49,524 nt of DNA from WRMS01 sp038562165 (GTDB taxonomy: Bacteria; Bacillota; Peptococcia; DRI-13; UBA5745): positions 1 through 49,524 of the forward strand of contig JBCFAO010000029.1 in assembly GCA_038562165.1 (NCBI GenBank), given 5' to 3'. A program made the position numbers and the translations under genes. A model generated the notes under the pieces. The model made no database searches and had not been told where the DNA came from. It saw nothing but the letters and a program-made list of their open reading frames with translations. Below, one piece after another: positions 7,089 through 15,938 of this stretch (positions are counted from its first letter, which is position 1; every line of letters begins with the position of its first letter).

Positions 7089-8639
7089 CTACGCCCGCTC
7101 CGCCAGCCAGGATCTGGCCCGGCCGATGGCTGCCAGCACCTGCTCCGGCGCCGTGCCGCCGTAAGAACGGCGGGCGTTGACCACATTTTCCAGTTTCAGG
7201 GCTTCATAGACCCCTTCGCCGATAAAGGCCTGCCCGGCTGAGGCGGCTGTAGTCTTGTCTGCTCCAACTGCCGCTGTGGCCGCGGCTGTGCCAACTCCCT
7301 CAACCCCGTCAGCCCTGGCCTCACCGGGCCCGCCAGCCCCGACCGCTCCAGCACCGGCCTCCTGCGCCACTGCCGCCGCCGGCAAAGCCGCCGCCATTTC
7401 CGCCAGGCTCAGATCCTCCAGATTGCGGCCCTCAGCCATGCACCGGCCCACTAAGGCGCCTACCACATGGTGGGCGTCCCGGAAGGCCAGGCCCCGGCCC
7501 ACCAGATAATCTGCCAGGTCCGTGGCGTTGGAAAAGCCTTGGGCCGCCGCCTGCCGCATCCGCTGCCGGCAAAACCGGCAGGTAGCTAGCTGGGGAGCCG
7601 CCAGCAGCAGGGATTTCTCCACAGTCTCAATAGTGTCAAAGAAGGCTTCCTTATCTTCCTGCATGTCCTTATTGTAGGCCAAAGGCAGGCCCTTCAGCAT
7701 AGTCAGGGTTCCCACGAGGTGGCCGAACACCCGGCCGCTTTTGCCCCGCATCAGCTCCGCTGCGTCGGGGTTTTTCTTTTGGGGCATGATGGAGGACCCG
7801 GTACTGTAAGCATCGTCCAGCTCCACAAAGCCAAACTGCTGGCTGGCCCACAAAATCAATTCCTCGCAGAAGCGGGAGAGATGGACCATGATCAGGGCAC
7901 AGGCCGCTTCCAGCTCCACCATGTAATCCCGGTCTGCCACATTATCCAGACTGTTTTCGCCCACGGCGGCAAAGTCCAGCTCCGCCGCCACCTGATGGCG
8001 GTCAATGGGATAGGTGGTGCCGGCCAAAGCCCCGGCTCCCAATGGCATCACATCCAGCCGCTTCAAAGCGTCGGCCAGCCGGTCATAATCCCGCTGAAAC
8101 ATGGCGGTGTAAGCCATCAGATGATGGCCCAAAGTAATGGGCTGAGCCGTCTGCAGATGGGTAAAGCCGGGCATGATCCAATCGTAATGCTTCTCCGCCT
8201 GCTCCACCAGAGTGGTGGTCCACTCCAAGAGAAGCTGCTGAAGCCGGGCCACTTTTTCCTTGGCATAAAGCCGGGCGTCCAGAGCCACTTGGTCGTTGCG
8301 GCTTCTGGCCGTATGCAGCTTCTTGCCTGCATCGCCGATTTTGGCAATCAAAAGAGTCTCCACATTCATGTGGATATCTTCCGCATCCACGCTAAACTCC
8401 GCCCGGCCTGCCTCAATATCCTCCTTCACCGCCGCCAGCCCTTCGATGATAGCCTGAGACTCAGCCTGGCTGATGATTCCCTGATTGCCCAACATTCTGG
8501 CATGGGCCTGGCTGCCCCGGATATCCATTTCGTAAAGCTTTTGGTCAAAGCTGATGGAGGAGTGAAAGTCAAGGACCAGGCGGTCCGTTTCTTTGGCAAA
8601 ACGGCCGCCCCAGAGATGCCGGTTTTCCTGTTTCGTCAT
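7089..8639 (-). CDS. argH: argininosuccinate lyase with Ala/Gly-rich insert (516 aa)
   Basis: Catalyses argininosuccinate to arginine plus fumarate, the last step of arginine synthesis. The fumarase/aspartase-superfamily signature GSSIMPQKKNPD is at residues 281-292, with HTARSRNDQV and the TAQPITLGHH segment intact. At 516 aa it is about 50 residues longer than usual. The excess is one low-complexity stretch (about 420-468) rich in Ala, Gly, Val and Thr, set between LAEMAAALP and the conserved end (QAFIGEGVYEALKLENVVNARRSYGGTAPEQV). The reading frame is open throughout. ATG 8639 has AAAAGGA 9 nt upstream. It is the last gene of the operon. Confidence 0.95.
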   Translation of the reverse strand: MTKQENRHLWGGRFAKETDRLVLDFHSSISFDQKLYEMDIRGSQAHARMLGNQGIISQAESQAIIEGLAAVKEDIEAGRAEFSVDAEDIHMNVETLLIAKIGDAGKKLHTARSRNDQVALDARLYAKEKVARLQQLLLEWTTTLVEQAEKHYDWIMPGFTHLQTAQPITLGHHLMAYTAMFQRDYDRLADALKRLDVMPLGAGALAGTTYPIDRHQVAAELDFAAVGENSLDNVADRDYMVELEAACALIMVHLSRFCEELILWASQQFGFVELDDAYSTGSSIMPQKKNPDAAELMRGKSGRVFGHLVGTLTMLKGLPLAYNKDMQEDKEAFFDTIETVEKSLLLAAPQLATCRFCRQRMRQAAAQGFSNATDLADYLVGRGLAFRDAHHVVGALVGRCMAEGRNLEDLSLAEMAAALPAAAVAQEAGAGAVGAGGPGEARADGVEGVGTAAATAAVGADKTTAASAGQAFIGEGVYEALKLENVVNARRSYGGTAPEQVLAAIGRARSWLAERA

Positions 8640-8730
8640 TTTCTTATTCCTTTTATTTTCCAACTTTTATTTTATAGCAGACTTTTTTGATAGAGCTGCT
8701 TTCAGAACTGTTTTCAGCCCCGATCCCAGG

Positions 8731-8890
8731 CGATTCTTAGTGCCTAAGCCGTTCTTATTTCCTAAGCCGCTTATCTCCTCGGTCGTTCTTGTCTCTCAAG
8801 CCATGCTTAGCGCCTAAGCCGTTCTCATCTCCTTGGTCGCTCTTATCCTTGGCCGCTCCTATCTCATTGGCCGCTCCTATTTCTTGGTCT
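8731..8890. repeat. degenerate 16-19 bp tandem repeat between argG and argH
   Basis: About nine head-to-tail units of the form CGYTCTTATCTCCTWAGC / CGCTCCTATCTCATTGGC. Unit length varies from 16 to 19, so it is not a coding repeat. In the arg transcript the units read like GCCAAGGAGATAAGAGCG, purine-rich and containing AAGGAG. It fills most of the 280-nt argG-argH gap. Confidence 0.7.
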
Positions 8891-8919
8891 TCTTTTATCC
8901 TCTTATTTAAGCAGACCGT

Positions 8920-10134
8920 TTATTTAAGCAGGCCGTTTTTCTGCAGCATCAAAGCCCGTACTTTGGTGGAAAGGCCAAAGAGATTGATGAAACCTTCGGC
9001 GTCGGCCTGATTGTAAACGTCGTCCTCACCAAAGGTGGAAAAGGCCGCATTGTAAAGAGAGTAAGGAGACCAGGCGCCGGCGGAGCAGATGTTGCCTTTA
9101 AACAGTTTTAGCCGCACCTTGCCGGTGACTACCTCCTGGGTCTTATCCACAAAAGCGTCCAGAGATTCCCGCAGGGGGTGAAACCAAACGCCGTCATAAA
9201 CCAGCTCCGCATATTTCTCGGCCATCAGATGCTTATAATGCATGGTGGTCCGGTCTAAAGTCAGGTACTCCAGCTCCTGATGGGCGTAGTACATGATGGC
9301 GCCGCCGGGATTTTCGTAAATACCCCGGGATTTCATGCCGATAAGCCGGTTTTCCAAAATATCGGTGACGCCTACGCCATGCTCGGCGCCGATTTCATTG
9401 AGCTTCGTCAAAAGCGCCAAAGGAGAGAGCTTCTCGCCGTTAAGCTTCACAGGAATGCCCTGTTCAAACTCCAGCTCCAGGTAAGCCGGCGTATTCGGCG
9501 TATCCTCCAACTGGCGGCAGATCATCAGCACATCCTTTTTCGGCTCGTTGCCGGGGTCCTCCAGGTCCGCTCCTTCATGGCTCAGATGCCAGATATTGCG
9601 GTCCATGCTGTAGGGCCGTTCCTTGGTCACCGGCACGCTGATGCCCCGGGCCGTGGCATAATCCACCGCTTCCTCCCGGGACCTGATATTCCAGAGCCGC
9701 CAGGGGGCAACCACTTTCAGATCGGGAGCCAGGGCCTTGACCGTCATCTCAAAGCGCACCTGGTCGTTGCCTTTGCCGGTGGCGCCATGGGCGATAGCCT
9801 GAGCCCCTTCTTTCCGGGCAATTTCCACCAGCCTTTTGGCGATGATGGGCCGGGCCATGGAAGTACCCAGCAGGTATTTTCTTTCATAAATAGCGCCGGC
9901 TTTCAAGGTGGGATAGACGTAATCGGTGATGAATTCTTCCCGCAAATCCTCGATATAGAGCTTGCTTGCTCCCGTCTTTTTGGCCTTTTCGTGGAGAGGC
10001 TCCAGCTCTTCTCCCTGGCCCACATCGGCGGCCATAGCAATAACTTCATCGTACTCCGTGTTTTCCTTCAGCCAGGGAATAATAATAGAAGTATCCAAAC
10101 CGCCGGAATAAGCTAAAACTATTTTTTTGCTCAC
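8920..10134 (-). CDS. argG: argininosuccinate synthase (404 aa)
   Basis: Joins citrulline and aspartate with ATP to give argininosuccinate. The N-terminal PP-loop (AYSGGLDTS, residues 8-16) is intact, as are AHGATGKGNDQVRFE, the 'RPYSMDRNIWHLSHEGADLEDP' region and the 'YENPGGAIMYYAHQELE' region. Length is normal. The start is GTG 10134 with GGGAGA 8 nt upstream. It follows argF by 61 nt; a tandem repeat separates it from argH. Confidence 0.97.
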   Translation of the reverse strand: MSKKIVLAYSGGLDTSIIIPWLKENTEYDEVIAMAADVGQGEELEPLHEKAKKTGASKLYIEDLREEFITDYVYPTLKAGAIYERKYLLGTSMARPIIAKRLVEIARKEGAQAIAHGATGKGNDQVRFEMTVKALAPDLKVVAPWRLWNIRSREEAVDYATARGISVPVTKERPYSMDRNIWHLSHEGADLEDPGNEPKKDVLMICRQLEDTPNTPAYLELEFEQGIPVKLNGEKLSPLALLTKLNEIGAEHGVGVTDILENRLIGMKSRGIYENPGGAIMYYAHQELEYLTLDRTTMHYKHLMAEKYAELVYDGVWFHPLRESLDAFVDKTQEVVTGKVRLKLFKGNICSAGAWSPYSLYNAAFSTFGEDDVYNQADAEGFINLFGLSTKVRALMLQKNGLLK

Positions 10135-10195
10135 GTTGATTTCTCCCTTTCATTTTCTATATTGCGTGCGATAATCGGTATAAGTATCATTATTG

Positions 10196-11125
10196 TTAGA
10201 GCAATGCCGCCAGAATCGCCTTATGGGCATGCATCCTGTTTTCTGCCTCTTGGAAGATCCGGGATTGAGCACATTCGATCATCTCATCGGTAATTTCTTC
10301 TTCCCGGTGAGCCGGCAGACAATGGAGGACAATAGCCTCAGGTTTGGCCAGCTTCAGCAAATCGCCGTTAACCTGGTATTCTTTCAAAGCCTGAATCCTG
10401 ATCTGAGCCTCTTTTTCCTGGCCCATACTGGTCCAGACGTCGGTGTACAATACGTCGGCGCCGCTGGCGGCAGCTTTGGGATCATCCACCACGGCAAGAC
10501 TGGCGCCGGGCTGCTTCATTTTTTCAAAATCAGCCAAAGCGGCAGCCGGCGGCTGGTAGCCGGAAGGGCAGGCCAGCACGATTTCCATCCCCGTCAAAGC
10601 GCAGGCGTGGATCAGGCTTACCGCCACGTTGTTGCCATCGCCGAAATAGGCCAGCTTTTTGCCTTGCAAAGTGCCATACTCCTCATAAATCGTCAGCATA
10701 TCGGCCAGGGCTTGGGTGGGGTGCTCATCATCGGTGAGTCCGTTAATCACCGGCACCTTGGAATATTTGGCCAGCTCCAATACTTCCTGGTGACTGAAGG
10801 TCCGGATCAATATGCCTTCCGAATAGGAGGCCAAAACTCTGGCCGTATCCTGAATGGGCTCACCCCGGCCTATTTGCAGGTCGTTGGCCGACAAAAACAT
10901 GCCTAAGCCGCCCAGATGGTACATAGCCACTTCAAAAGAAACCCTGGTTCTGGTGGAAGCCTTTTGAAAAATCATAGCCAGGGTCTTGCCCTGCAGCAAG
11001 GTGTGGGGAATCCCTTTTTTCTGCTTGTCCTTCAATTCCACCGCCATATCCAATAAAAACTTGAATTCGGCGGCATCGTAGTCCGTCAGCGATACGTAAT
11101 CTTTGCCATAAAGGGGTGTTTTCAT
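10196..11125 (-). CDS. argF: ornithine carbamoyltransferase (309 aa)
   Basis: Transfers a carbamoyl group to ornithine, giving citrulline. The carbamoyl-phosphate motif STRTR, the HPTQALADMLT motif and the HCLPAHR motif that binds ornithine are all present. The true start is ATG 11125 (GGAGG about 7 nt upstream), overlapping the argD stop as ATGA, so the two are translationally coupled. A longer in-frame start at 11257 lies inside argD and is rejected. Confidence 0.96.
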   Translation of the reverse strand: MKTPLYGKDYVSLTDYDAAEFKFLLDMAVELKDKQKKGIPHTLLQGKTLAMIFQKASTRTRVSFEVAMYHLGGLGMFLSANDLQIGRGEPIQDTARVLASYSEGILIRTFSHQEVLELAKYSKVPVINGLTDDEHPTQALADMLTIYEEYGTLQGKKLAYFGDGNNVAVSLIHACALTGMEIVLACPSGYQPPAAALADFEKMKQPGASLAVVDDPKAAASGADVLYTDVWTSMGQEKEAQIRIQALKEYQVNGDLLKLAKPEAIVLHCLPAHREEEITDEMIECAQSRIFQEAENRMHAHKAILAALL

Positions 11126-12321
11126 AAGCTTGCCTCCATTACTTCCTGTAAAATCTTTAACGCTTGATCGATTTCTTCTTTCGTAATCACCAAAGGCGGC
11201 ACCAGCCGCAAAACCTGGCCGTGAATGCAATTGATCAGCAAGCCCTTTTGCCGGCAAGCTTCTACGATGGAGCCGCCAATACCTTGGGGAATCAGCTCGA
11301 TACCCACCATCAGGCCCTGGCCTCTTACCTCCTTAATCACACCGGCAAACTGCTGCCAGCCCCGAACCTTTTCCATCAGGTATTGGCCTTTTTCCTCAGC
11401 AGCTTCCGCCAGCTTCTCGTCAAGAATGACGGATAAAGAAGCCAAAGCCGCCGCAGTAATCAAAGGGCCGCCGCCGAAAGTGGAAGCATGCTCCCCCGGC
11501 TGCAAGACCTCCGCCGCCTTGCCTCTGGCGCATAAGGCTCCTATAGGCAAGCCGCCGCCCAGGGCCTTAGCTAAAGTAAAGACGTCGGGCTCCAGACCAA
11601 AATGCTGATGGCCAAAGAGTTTACCGGTACGGCCCATGCCCGTCTGGACTTCGTCAATCATCAGCAGAAAATCATACTTTTCCTTCAGCTTCATCAGGCC
11701 GGCCAGATAATTCGGGTCCATAGGCAGCACGCCGCCCTCCCCTTGAACGGTTTCCAGCAGCACGGCACAGGTTTTTTCGCTGACACAAGCCTCTAAAGCC
11801 TCTAAATCATTGTAGGGCACATGAGTCAGCTCCGGCAGCAAAGGTCCGAAGCCCGACTGGTATACGGTCTGGCCTGTGGCGGATAAGGCTCCTAAGGTCC
11901 GGCCATGAAAAGAGTTGAGGGCGGTGATAACCTGCACTTTTTCCGGTTTGCCTTGGCGGCTGGCCCAGCGCCGGGCCAGCTTCAAAGCCCCTTCATTGGC
12001 TTCGGCGCCGCTGTTGCCAAAAAAGACTTTTTCGGCACAACTGTTTTCTACGATCAATTTGGCCAGCTTCACCTGATTCTCATTCCAATACAAATTGGAA
12101 CAATGAATCAAGGTCTCAGCCTGATCCTTGATGGCCTTCACCACTGCCGGATGGCAATGGCCCACGTTGTTGACGGCAATACCTGCCACCAAATCAAGAT
12201 AGACATTGCCGTCGCCATCCCAGACCTTGGCTCCCCGGCCCCGCAGAATACCCATGGGATACCTGTTGTAGGTATTCATGACATATTCCTGACCCATTTT
12301 GGTCATCAGCTGATTATCCAT
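11122..12321 (-). CDS. argD: acetylornithine aminotransferase (399 aa)
   Basis: PLP-dependent class III aminotransferase converting N-acetylglutamate semialdehyde to N-acetylornithine. Visible features: NSGAEANEGALKLARR (cofactor phosphate region), SFHGRTLGALSATGQ, the aspartate in LMIDEVQTGMGRTG and the Schiff-base lysine in TLAKALGGGLPIGA. Normal length. ATG 12321 follows GAGGAAG. It lies 86 nt after argB and overlaps argF by 4 nt. Confidence 0.95.
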   Translation of the reverse strand: MDNQLMTKMGQEYVMNTYNRYPMGILRGRGAKVWDGDGNVYLDLVAGIAVNNVGHCHPAVVKAIKDQAETLIHCSNLYWNENQVKLAKLIVENSCAEKVFFGNSGAEANEGALKLARRWASRQGKPEKVQVITALNSFHGRTLGALSATGQTVYQSGFGPLLPELTHVPYNDLEALEACVSEKTCAVLLETVQGEGGVLPMDPNYLAGLMKLKEKYDFLLMIDEVQTGMGRTGKLFGHQHFGLEPDVFTLAKALGGGLPIGALCARGKAAEVLQPGEHASTFGGGPLITAAALASLSVILDEKLAEAAEEKGQYLMEKVRGWQQFAGVIKEVRGQGLMVGIELIPQGIGGSIVEACRQKGLLINCIHGQVLRLVPPLVITKEEIDQALKILQEVMEASL

Positions 12322-12407
12322 ACTTTCACTTCCTCGCCTAATTCTATCTTTCTTTAATTCCGCTTTTTAATTCCGTTTTTTCCTGTATCCGTTGGCCCCC
12401 TGGCCGG

Positions 12408-13262
12408 TCACTTCACCCAGGTGCCGATACCTTCGTTGGTAAACACCTCCAGCAGCAGAGCGTGAGGCTTGCGGCCATCGATGATATGAACGTTTTCCAC
12501 GCCTTTTTCTACAGCTTCCAAACAGCCTTGAGCTTTGGGAATCATGCCGCCGGTAAGGACTCCTTTTTCAATCAGACCGGGGATTTCCTTGGCTGCAAGC
12601 TGGGAAGCCAGCTTGCGCTCCTGGCCTTCTCCCAGGAAAATCCCCTCCACATCGGTAAGCAGCACCAGCTTATGGGCCTTCAGGGCGCCGCCCAAAGCGG
12701 AGGCTACCGTGTCCGCATTAATATTCAGGCTTTCCCCTTTCTCGCCCATGCCCACCGAGGATACTACCGGGATAAAGTCCTGATCGATGAGAGTAAGAAT
12801 CAAGGATGGATCGATGGCGGTGATTTCCCCTACCAGGCCCAGATCCTGGGGCTGAGTAATCCGCCGGCCTTTGATCATGCCGCCGTCCTTGCCGCAAAGT
12901 CCCACGGCCTTGCCGCCCAGGTTTTGCATGCGGCTGACGATGCCTTTGTTGACTTTGCCGGCCAGCACCATTTCCACCACTTCCATGGCTTCCGGGCCGG
13001 TAACCCGCAATCCGTTGACAAAATCGGCTTTTATATCCAGCCGGCCCAGCCAGCTATCGATCATGGGGCCGCCTCCATGAACCAGCACCAGCTTCATGCC
13101 GATAAGCTTCATCAGGATCACGTCCTTGAGCACCGATTCCTCCAGTTCCGGATCGATCATGGCATTGCCGCCATATTTCACTACAACGATTTTACCATAA
13201 AAAGACTGTATATAGGGCAGAGCTTCTGTTAATATTCCGGCTTTTTCTAACGGGCTTAGCAT
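12408..13262 (-). CDS. argB: acetylglutamate kinase (284 aa)
   Basis: Phosphorylates N-acetylglutamate; amino-acid-kinase fold. VVKYGGNAM near residue 28 and HGGGPMIDSWL near 63 form the phosphate- and substrate-binding loops, and NINADTVASALGGALKAHKLVLLTDVEGIF marks the nucleotide side. The N-terminal helix before the kinase core is present, as in arginine-inhibited hexameric enzymes, so feedback inhibition is likely but inferred. AGGATAG precedes the ATG. It follows argJ by 29 nt. Confidence 0.96.
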   Translation of the reverse strand: MLSPLEKAGILTEALPYIQSFYGKIVVVKYGGNAMIDPELEESVLKDVILMKLIGMKLVLVHGGGPMIDSWLGRLDIKADFVNGLRVTGPEAMEVVEMVLAGKVNKGIVSRMQNLGGKAVGLCGKDGGMIKGRRITQPQDLGLVGEITAIDPSLILTLIDQDFIPVVSSVGMGEKGESLNINADTVASALGGALKAHKLVLLTDVEGIFLGEGQERKLASQLAAKEIPGLIEKGVLTGGMIPKAQGCLEAVEKGVENVHIIDGRKPHALLLEVFTNEGIGTWVK

Positions 13263-13291
13263 AGGGCTTCTATCCTTTCCTCTGGAATCTA

Positions 13292-14512
13292 CTAACTGCG
13301 GTAATCGGCATTAATGGATACATAATCATGGGTCAGGTCACAGCCCCAGGCCACCGCCTTTTCTTCTCCCTGATGCAGTTCCACCAAAGCCACTATCTCG
13401 TCGCCTTCCAGATAAGCCCTGGCCTTTTCTTCATCAAAGATCAGCGCTTTGCCTTTATCCATCATCTGAATATCGCCCAGGTACATATCCACAATATCCG
13501 GGTCAAAATCGGCGCCGGAGTAACCCAAGGCGCAAAGTATGCGGCCCCAATTGGCATCCTTGCCGTAAACCGCCGCTTTGACCAGGGAAGAGCCGGCAAT
13601 GCTTTTGGCCGCCAGCCGGGCATCCCCTCTCGTCTTGGCCCCTTCCACTTTCACCTCAATAAACTTCGTGGCTCCCTCGCCATCCTTGGCAATCATTTGA
13701 GCCAAATGGCGGCAGACATAAATCAGCCCCTCTAAAAATTCGCCATAACCCAAATCTGTATTTTTTTGCAAAGCTGCATTGCCGGCCTGGCCGCCTGCCA
13801 AAGCAATAAGACAGTCGTTGGTGCTGGTATCGCCGTCAACGGTAACCATATTAAAAGTGGCGTCGCAGGCTTCCTTCAAGGCCTCCTGCAGCAAAACCGG
13901 ATCAATGGCGCAATCCGTAGTCACCAGAGCCAGCATCGTCGCCATATTGGGATGGATCATGCCGGAGCCCTTAGCCATAGCGCCTAAAGTCACCGGCTTG
14001 CCGGCCACCTCTACTGTTACGGCAATTTCTTTGGGACAAGTATCCGTAGTCATAATGGCCTGAGCCGCCAGGCTGCCGCTTGTTTCATCCATAGCCGCCA
14101 CCCCTTCGGCAATACCCCCTAAAATCTTTGCCATGGGCAGATAAGCGCCGATAACGCCGGTGGAGGACACTAAGACCTGATTCATTTCGCAGCCTAAGGC
14201 TTCTGCCGTGGCCTGAGCCATGGCCTGGGCGTCCTCCTTACCCTGATCACCGGTACAGGCATTGGCACAGCCGCTGTTAAAAATCACAGCATGGCCCCAG
14301 CCTTGATTGGCCGCCAAATTGGCCTGACTGACCAGCACCGGCGCCGCTTTGACCTTATTGGTGGTAAACAAACCGGCCATAGCGGCAAGGGTGGGAGAAT
14401 GGACAATGGTCAGGTCATAACGGCCCGACTTTTTAATCCCCGCCTTGGCCGAGCCGGCTAAAAAACCTTTTGGGGCCGTAACGCTGCCTTCATTTAATAC
14501 GCTAATCTTCAT
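13292..14512 (-). CDS. argJ: bifunctional ornithine acetyltransferase / N-acetylglutamate synthase (406 aa)
   Basis: Recycles the acetyl group from N-acetylornithine to glutamate. The self-cleavage site is visible as NMATMLALVTTD (cleavage before the Thr of ATML), preceded by KGSGMIHP; GDTSTNDCLIALAGG and the final 'LTHDYVSINADYRS' are typical. ATG 14512 has GGAGG 7 nt upstream, better than the earlier in-frame start. It is the first gene of the operon. No argC (acetylglutamyl-phosphate reductase) is present in the window, so that step must be encoded elsewhere. Confidence 0.95.
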   Translation of the reverse strand: MKISVLNEGSVTAPKGFLAGSAKAGIKKSGRYDLTIVHSPTLAAMAGLFTTNKVKAAPVLVSQANLAANQGWGHAVIFNSGCANACTGDQGKEDAQAMAQATAEALGCEMNQVLVSSTGVIGAYLPMAKILGGIAEGVAAMDETSGSLAAQAIMTTDTCPKEIAVTVEVAGKPVTLGAMAKGSGMIHPNMATMLALVTTDCAIDPVLLQEALKEACDATFNMVTVDGDTSTNDCLIALAGGQAGNAALQKNTDLGYGEFLEGLIYVCRHLAQMIAKDGEGATKFIEVKVEGAKTRGDARLAAKSIAGSSLVKAAVYGKDANWGRILCALGYSGADFDPDIVDMYLGDIQMMDKGKALIFDEEKARAYLEGDEIVALVELHQGEEKAVAWGCDLTHDYVSINADYRS

Positions 14513-14562
14513 TTCTGTCTCCTCCATCTCCCGATCAAAATTGCCACTGTTAATTATTTATA

Positions 14563-14591
14563 ATTATACGCTTAGTTTAAATATTATGCAA
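14563..14591 (-). promoter_or_regulatory. sigma-A promoter of the arginine operon
   Basis: TTGCAT (14586-14591), a 17-bp spacer and a perfect TATAAT (14563-14568) on the minus strand, about 50 nt before argJ. The AT-rich palindromic stretch around the -10 (AATTATAAATAATTA) could contain ArgR half-sites, but no convincing ARG box is seen. Confidence 0.75.
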
Positions 14592-14644
14592 GAAGATTCT
14601 CATTGGAAATATTGAAAAAAACTTCTGATTAAAAAAGGCTAATT

Positions 14645-14729
14645 AAATTAGAGTTTTTAAAAGACAAAAAGTTCGCTTTTAAAGCAAATTAGACACATTT
14701 GCGACAAAAGTGAACTTTTTCTCTAATTT
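14645..14729. repeat. 85-nt three-part hairpin upstream of argJ
   Basis: Nested complementary arms: AAATTAGAG / CTCTAATTT (9 bp), AAAAAGTTCGCTTTT / AAAAGTGAACTTTTT (15 bp, one mismatch) and GCAAAT / ATTTGC (6 bp) with a 7-nt loop. It lies between the argJ promoter and the cwlD 3' end and belongs to no gene. Confidence 0.6.
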
Positions 14730-14839
14730 CTGTTCTTAATATTACCCCGAAATACCAAATACTAATAGCCGCTCATTCTTCTTTGGTAAATCCATTATTT
14801 GGCCTATACCTTTTTGGCCAAAATAATAATAATATTTGA

Positions 14840-14862
14840 ACAGCAGCGTCTGCTGTTTTTTT
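14840..14862 (+). terminator. hairpin plus T-run on the plus strand
   Basis: ACAGCAG-CGT-CTGCTGT followed by a run of T on the plus strand. No plus-strand gene lies upstream, so it may end an unannotated small RNA or serve weakly for cwlD on the other strand. Confidence 0.5.
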
Positions 14863-14906
14863 CACGGCAATCCAATGGTGCATAGGCGACTTTTGCCGGC
14901 GCATGA

Positions 14907-15647
14907 TTAACTGCCGCTGCCGGCCATATGGTATACAATGCCGCTGTATATGGCCCAAGCCAGTTTATCCTGATAGTCTGGCCGCTGCAGCAATTCCTCT
15001 TCCCGGGCATTCGACAAAAAACCCATTTCCACATTAACGGTGGGAATGACAGCTTGCTTCATAATCATACTGGTAACATCTTCTTTCGGCGTACGCCGGG
15101 TGTTGCCCAAAGTCTCCCTCAGACTATTTTGCAGGCTTTGGGCCAATGCCAAACTGCCCTCTACCTGAGGAGCATAGAACACTTGGGCGCCGCTGGAATT
15201 GCTTTTGGGAAATGAATTACAATGCAGTGTTATATATATGGAGGCGCCTGTTTCTTCTACCAGGGCCAGGCGTCGGGTTAAATCCTCCCTTTTCCTTTCC
15301 CGGAGGGTTTCTTTATCTTCGCAGAGAGAATTGTCCTGTTCCCTGGTCATGATTACGGAAGCCCCCCCCTGAGCCAGCAGGCTTCTCAATTTAATGGCCA
15401 CTTGAAGGTTGATATCTTTTTCATAAGAGCCTCCCACCCCTACTTTACCGGGATCTTCACCGCCGTGACCGGGGTCAATGATGATTGTCTGGCCGGCTAC
15501 TGCCCAGGATATTGCCGCTAAAGCCTCATGCCCCGGCCGGTCCTGCCAGGCGGCAAAGGCCGAAAGCCCCAGGGCAGCGCAAAACACCACTGTAAGCCAA
15601 GGCAGATAGCGCTTGCTGATTTCTTTGAAGGATACGAAAAAGAACAT
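14907..15647 (-). CDS. cwlD: N-acetylmuramoyl-L-alanine amidase, CwlD type (246 aa)
   Basis: Amidase_3 family zinc enzyme. A single N-terminal membrane segment (about residues 12-32) is followed by the catalytic domain: IIDPGHGGEDPG (first His ligand), YEKDINLQVA (Glu), LHCNSF (second His) and VEMGFLSN (catalytic Glu). Length and layout fit CwlD, which makes the muramic-delta-lactam of the spore cortex. This supports a spore-forming host. TGGAGGG precedes ATG 15647. It appears to be a single-gene unit. Confidence 0.9.
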   Translation of the reverse strand: MFFFVSFKEISKRYLPWLTVVFCAALGLSAFAAWQDRPGHEALAAISWAVAGQTIIIDPGHGGEDPGKVGVGGSYEKDINLQVAIKLRSLLAQGGASVIMTREQDNSLCEDKETLRERKREDLTRRLALVEETGASIYITLHCNSFPKSNSSGAQVFYAPQVEGSLALAQSLQNSLRETLGNTRRTPKEDVTSMIMKQAVIPTVNVEMGFLSNAREEELLQRPDYQDKLAWAIYSGIVYHMAGSGS

Positions 15648-15862
15648 GGTTTTCCCTCCATCATCTGTTCCAACTTTATCATATGATATGGTGGAATTGG
15701 CTGGCCTATGACGGGAAGGAAAGGGAGATACCTGAAAACATCGGAGGTGCAGGCCGCCATAAAGAAATATTTATATGAATTACTGCCTATCACAAAAACC
15801 GCTGGCGAAAATCCCTCGCGGAAAATCGCTAAAATCACTTCTTTTCTTACATATTTATACCA

Positions 15863-15891
15863 TTGCATAAATGCAGAATCGACTATACAAT
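15863..15891 (+). promoter_or_regulatory. sigma-A promoter of the DUF6514 gene
   Basis: TTGCAT (15863-15868), 17-bp spacer, TACAAT (15886-15891), about 48 nt before ATG 15939. The rest of the 15648-15938 gap shows nothing clear. Confidence 0.6.
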
Positions 15892-15938
15892 ATAAATAAC
15901 ATTTTTTTACAAATAAACAAAAAATGGGAGGAATGATC

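Noticed and set aside
7719..8690. 323-aa plus-strand open frame
   Set aside because: It is the shadow of argH on the other strand; GC-rich coding DNA leaves long open antisense frames.
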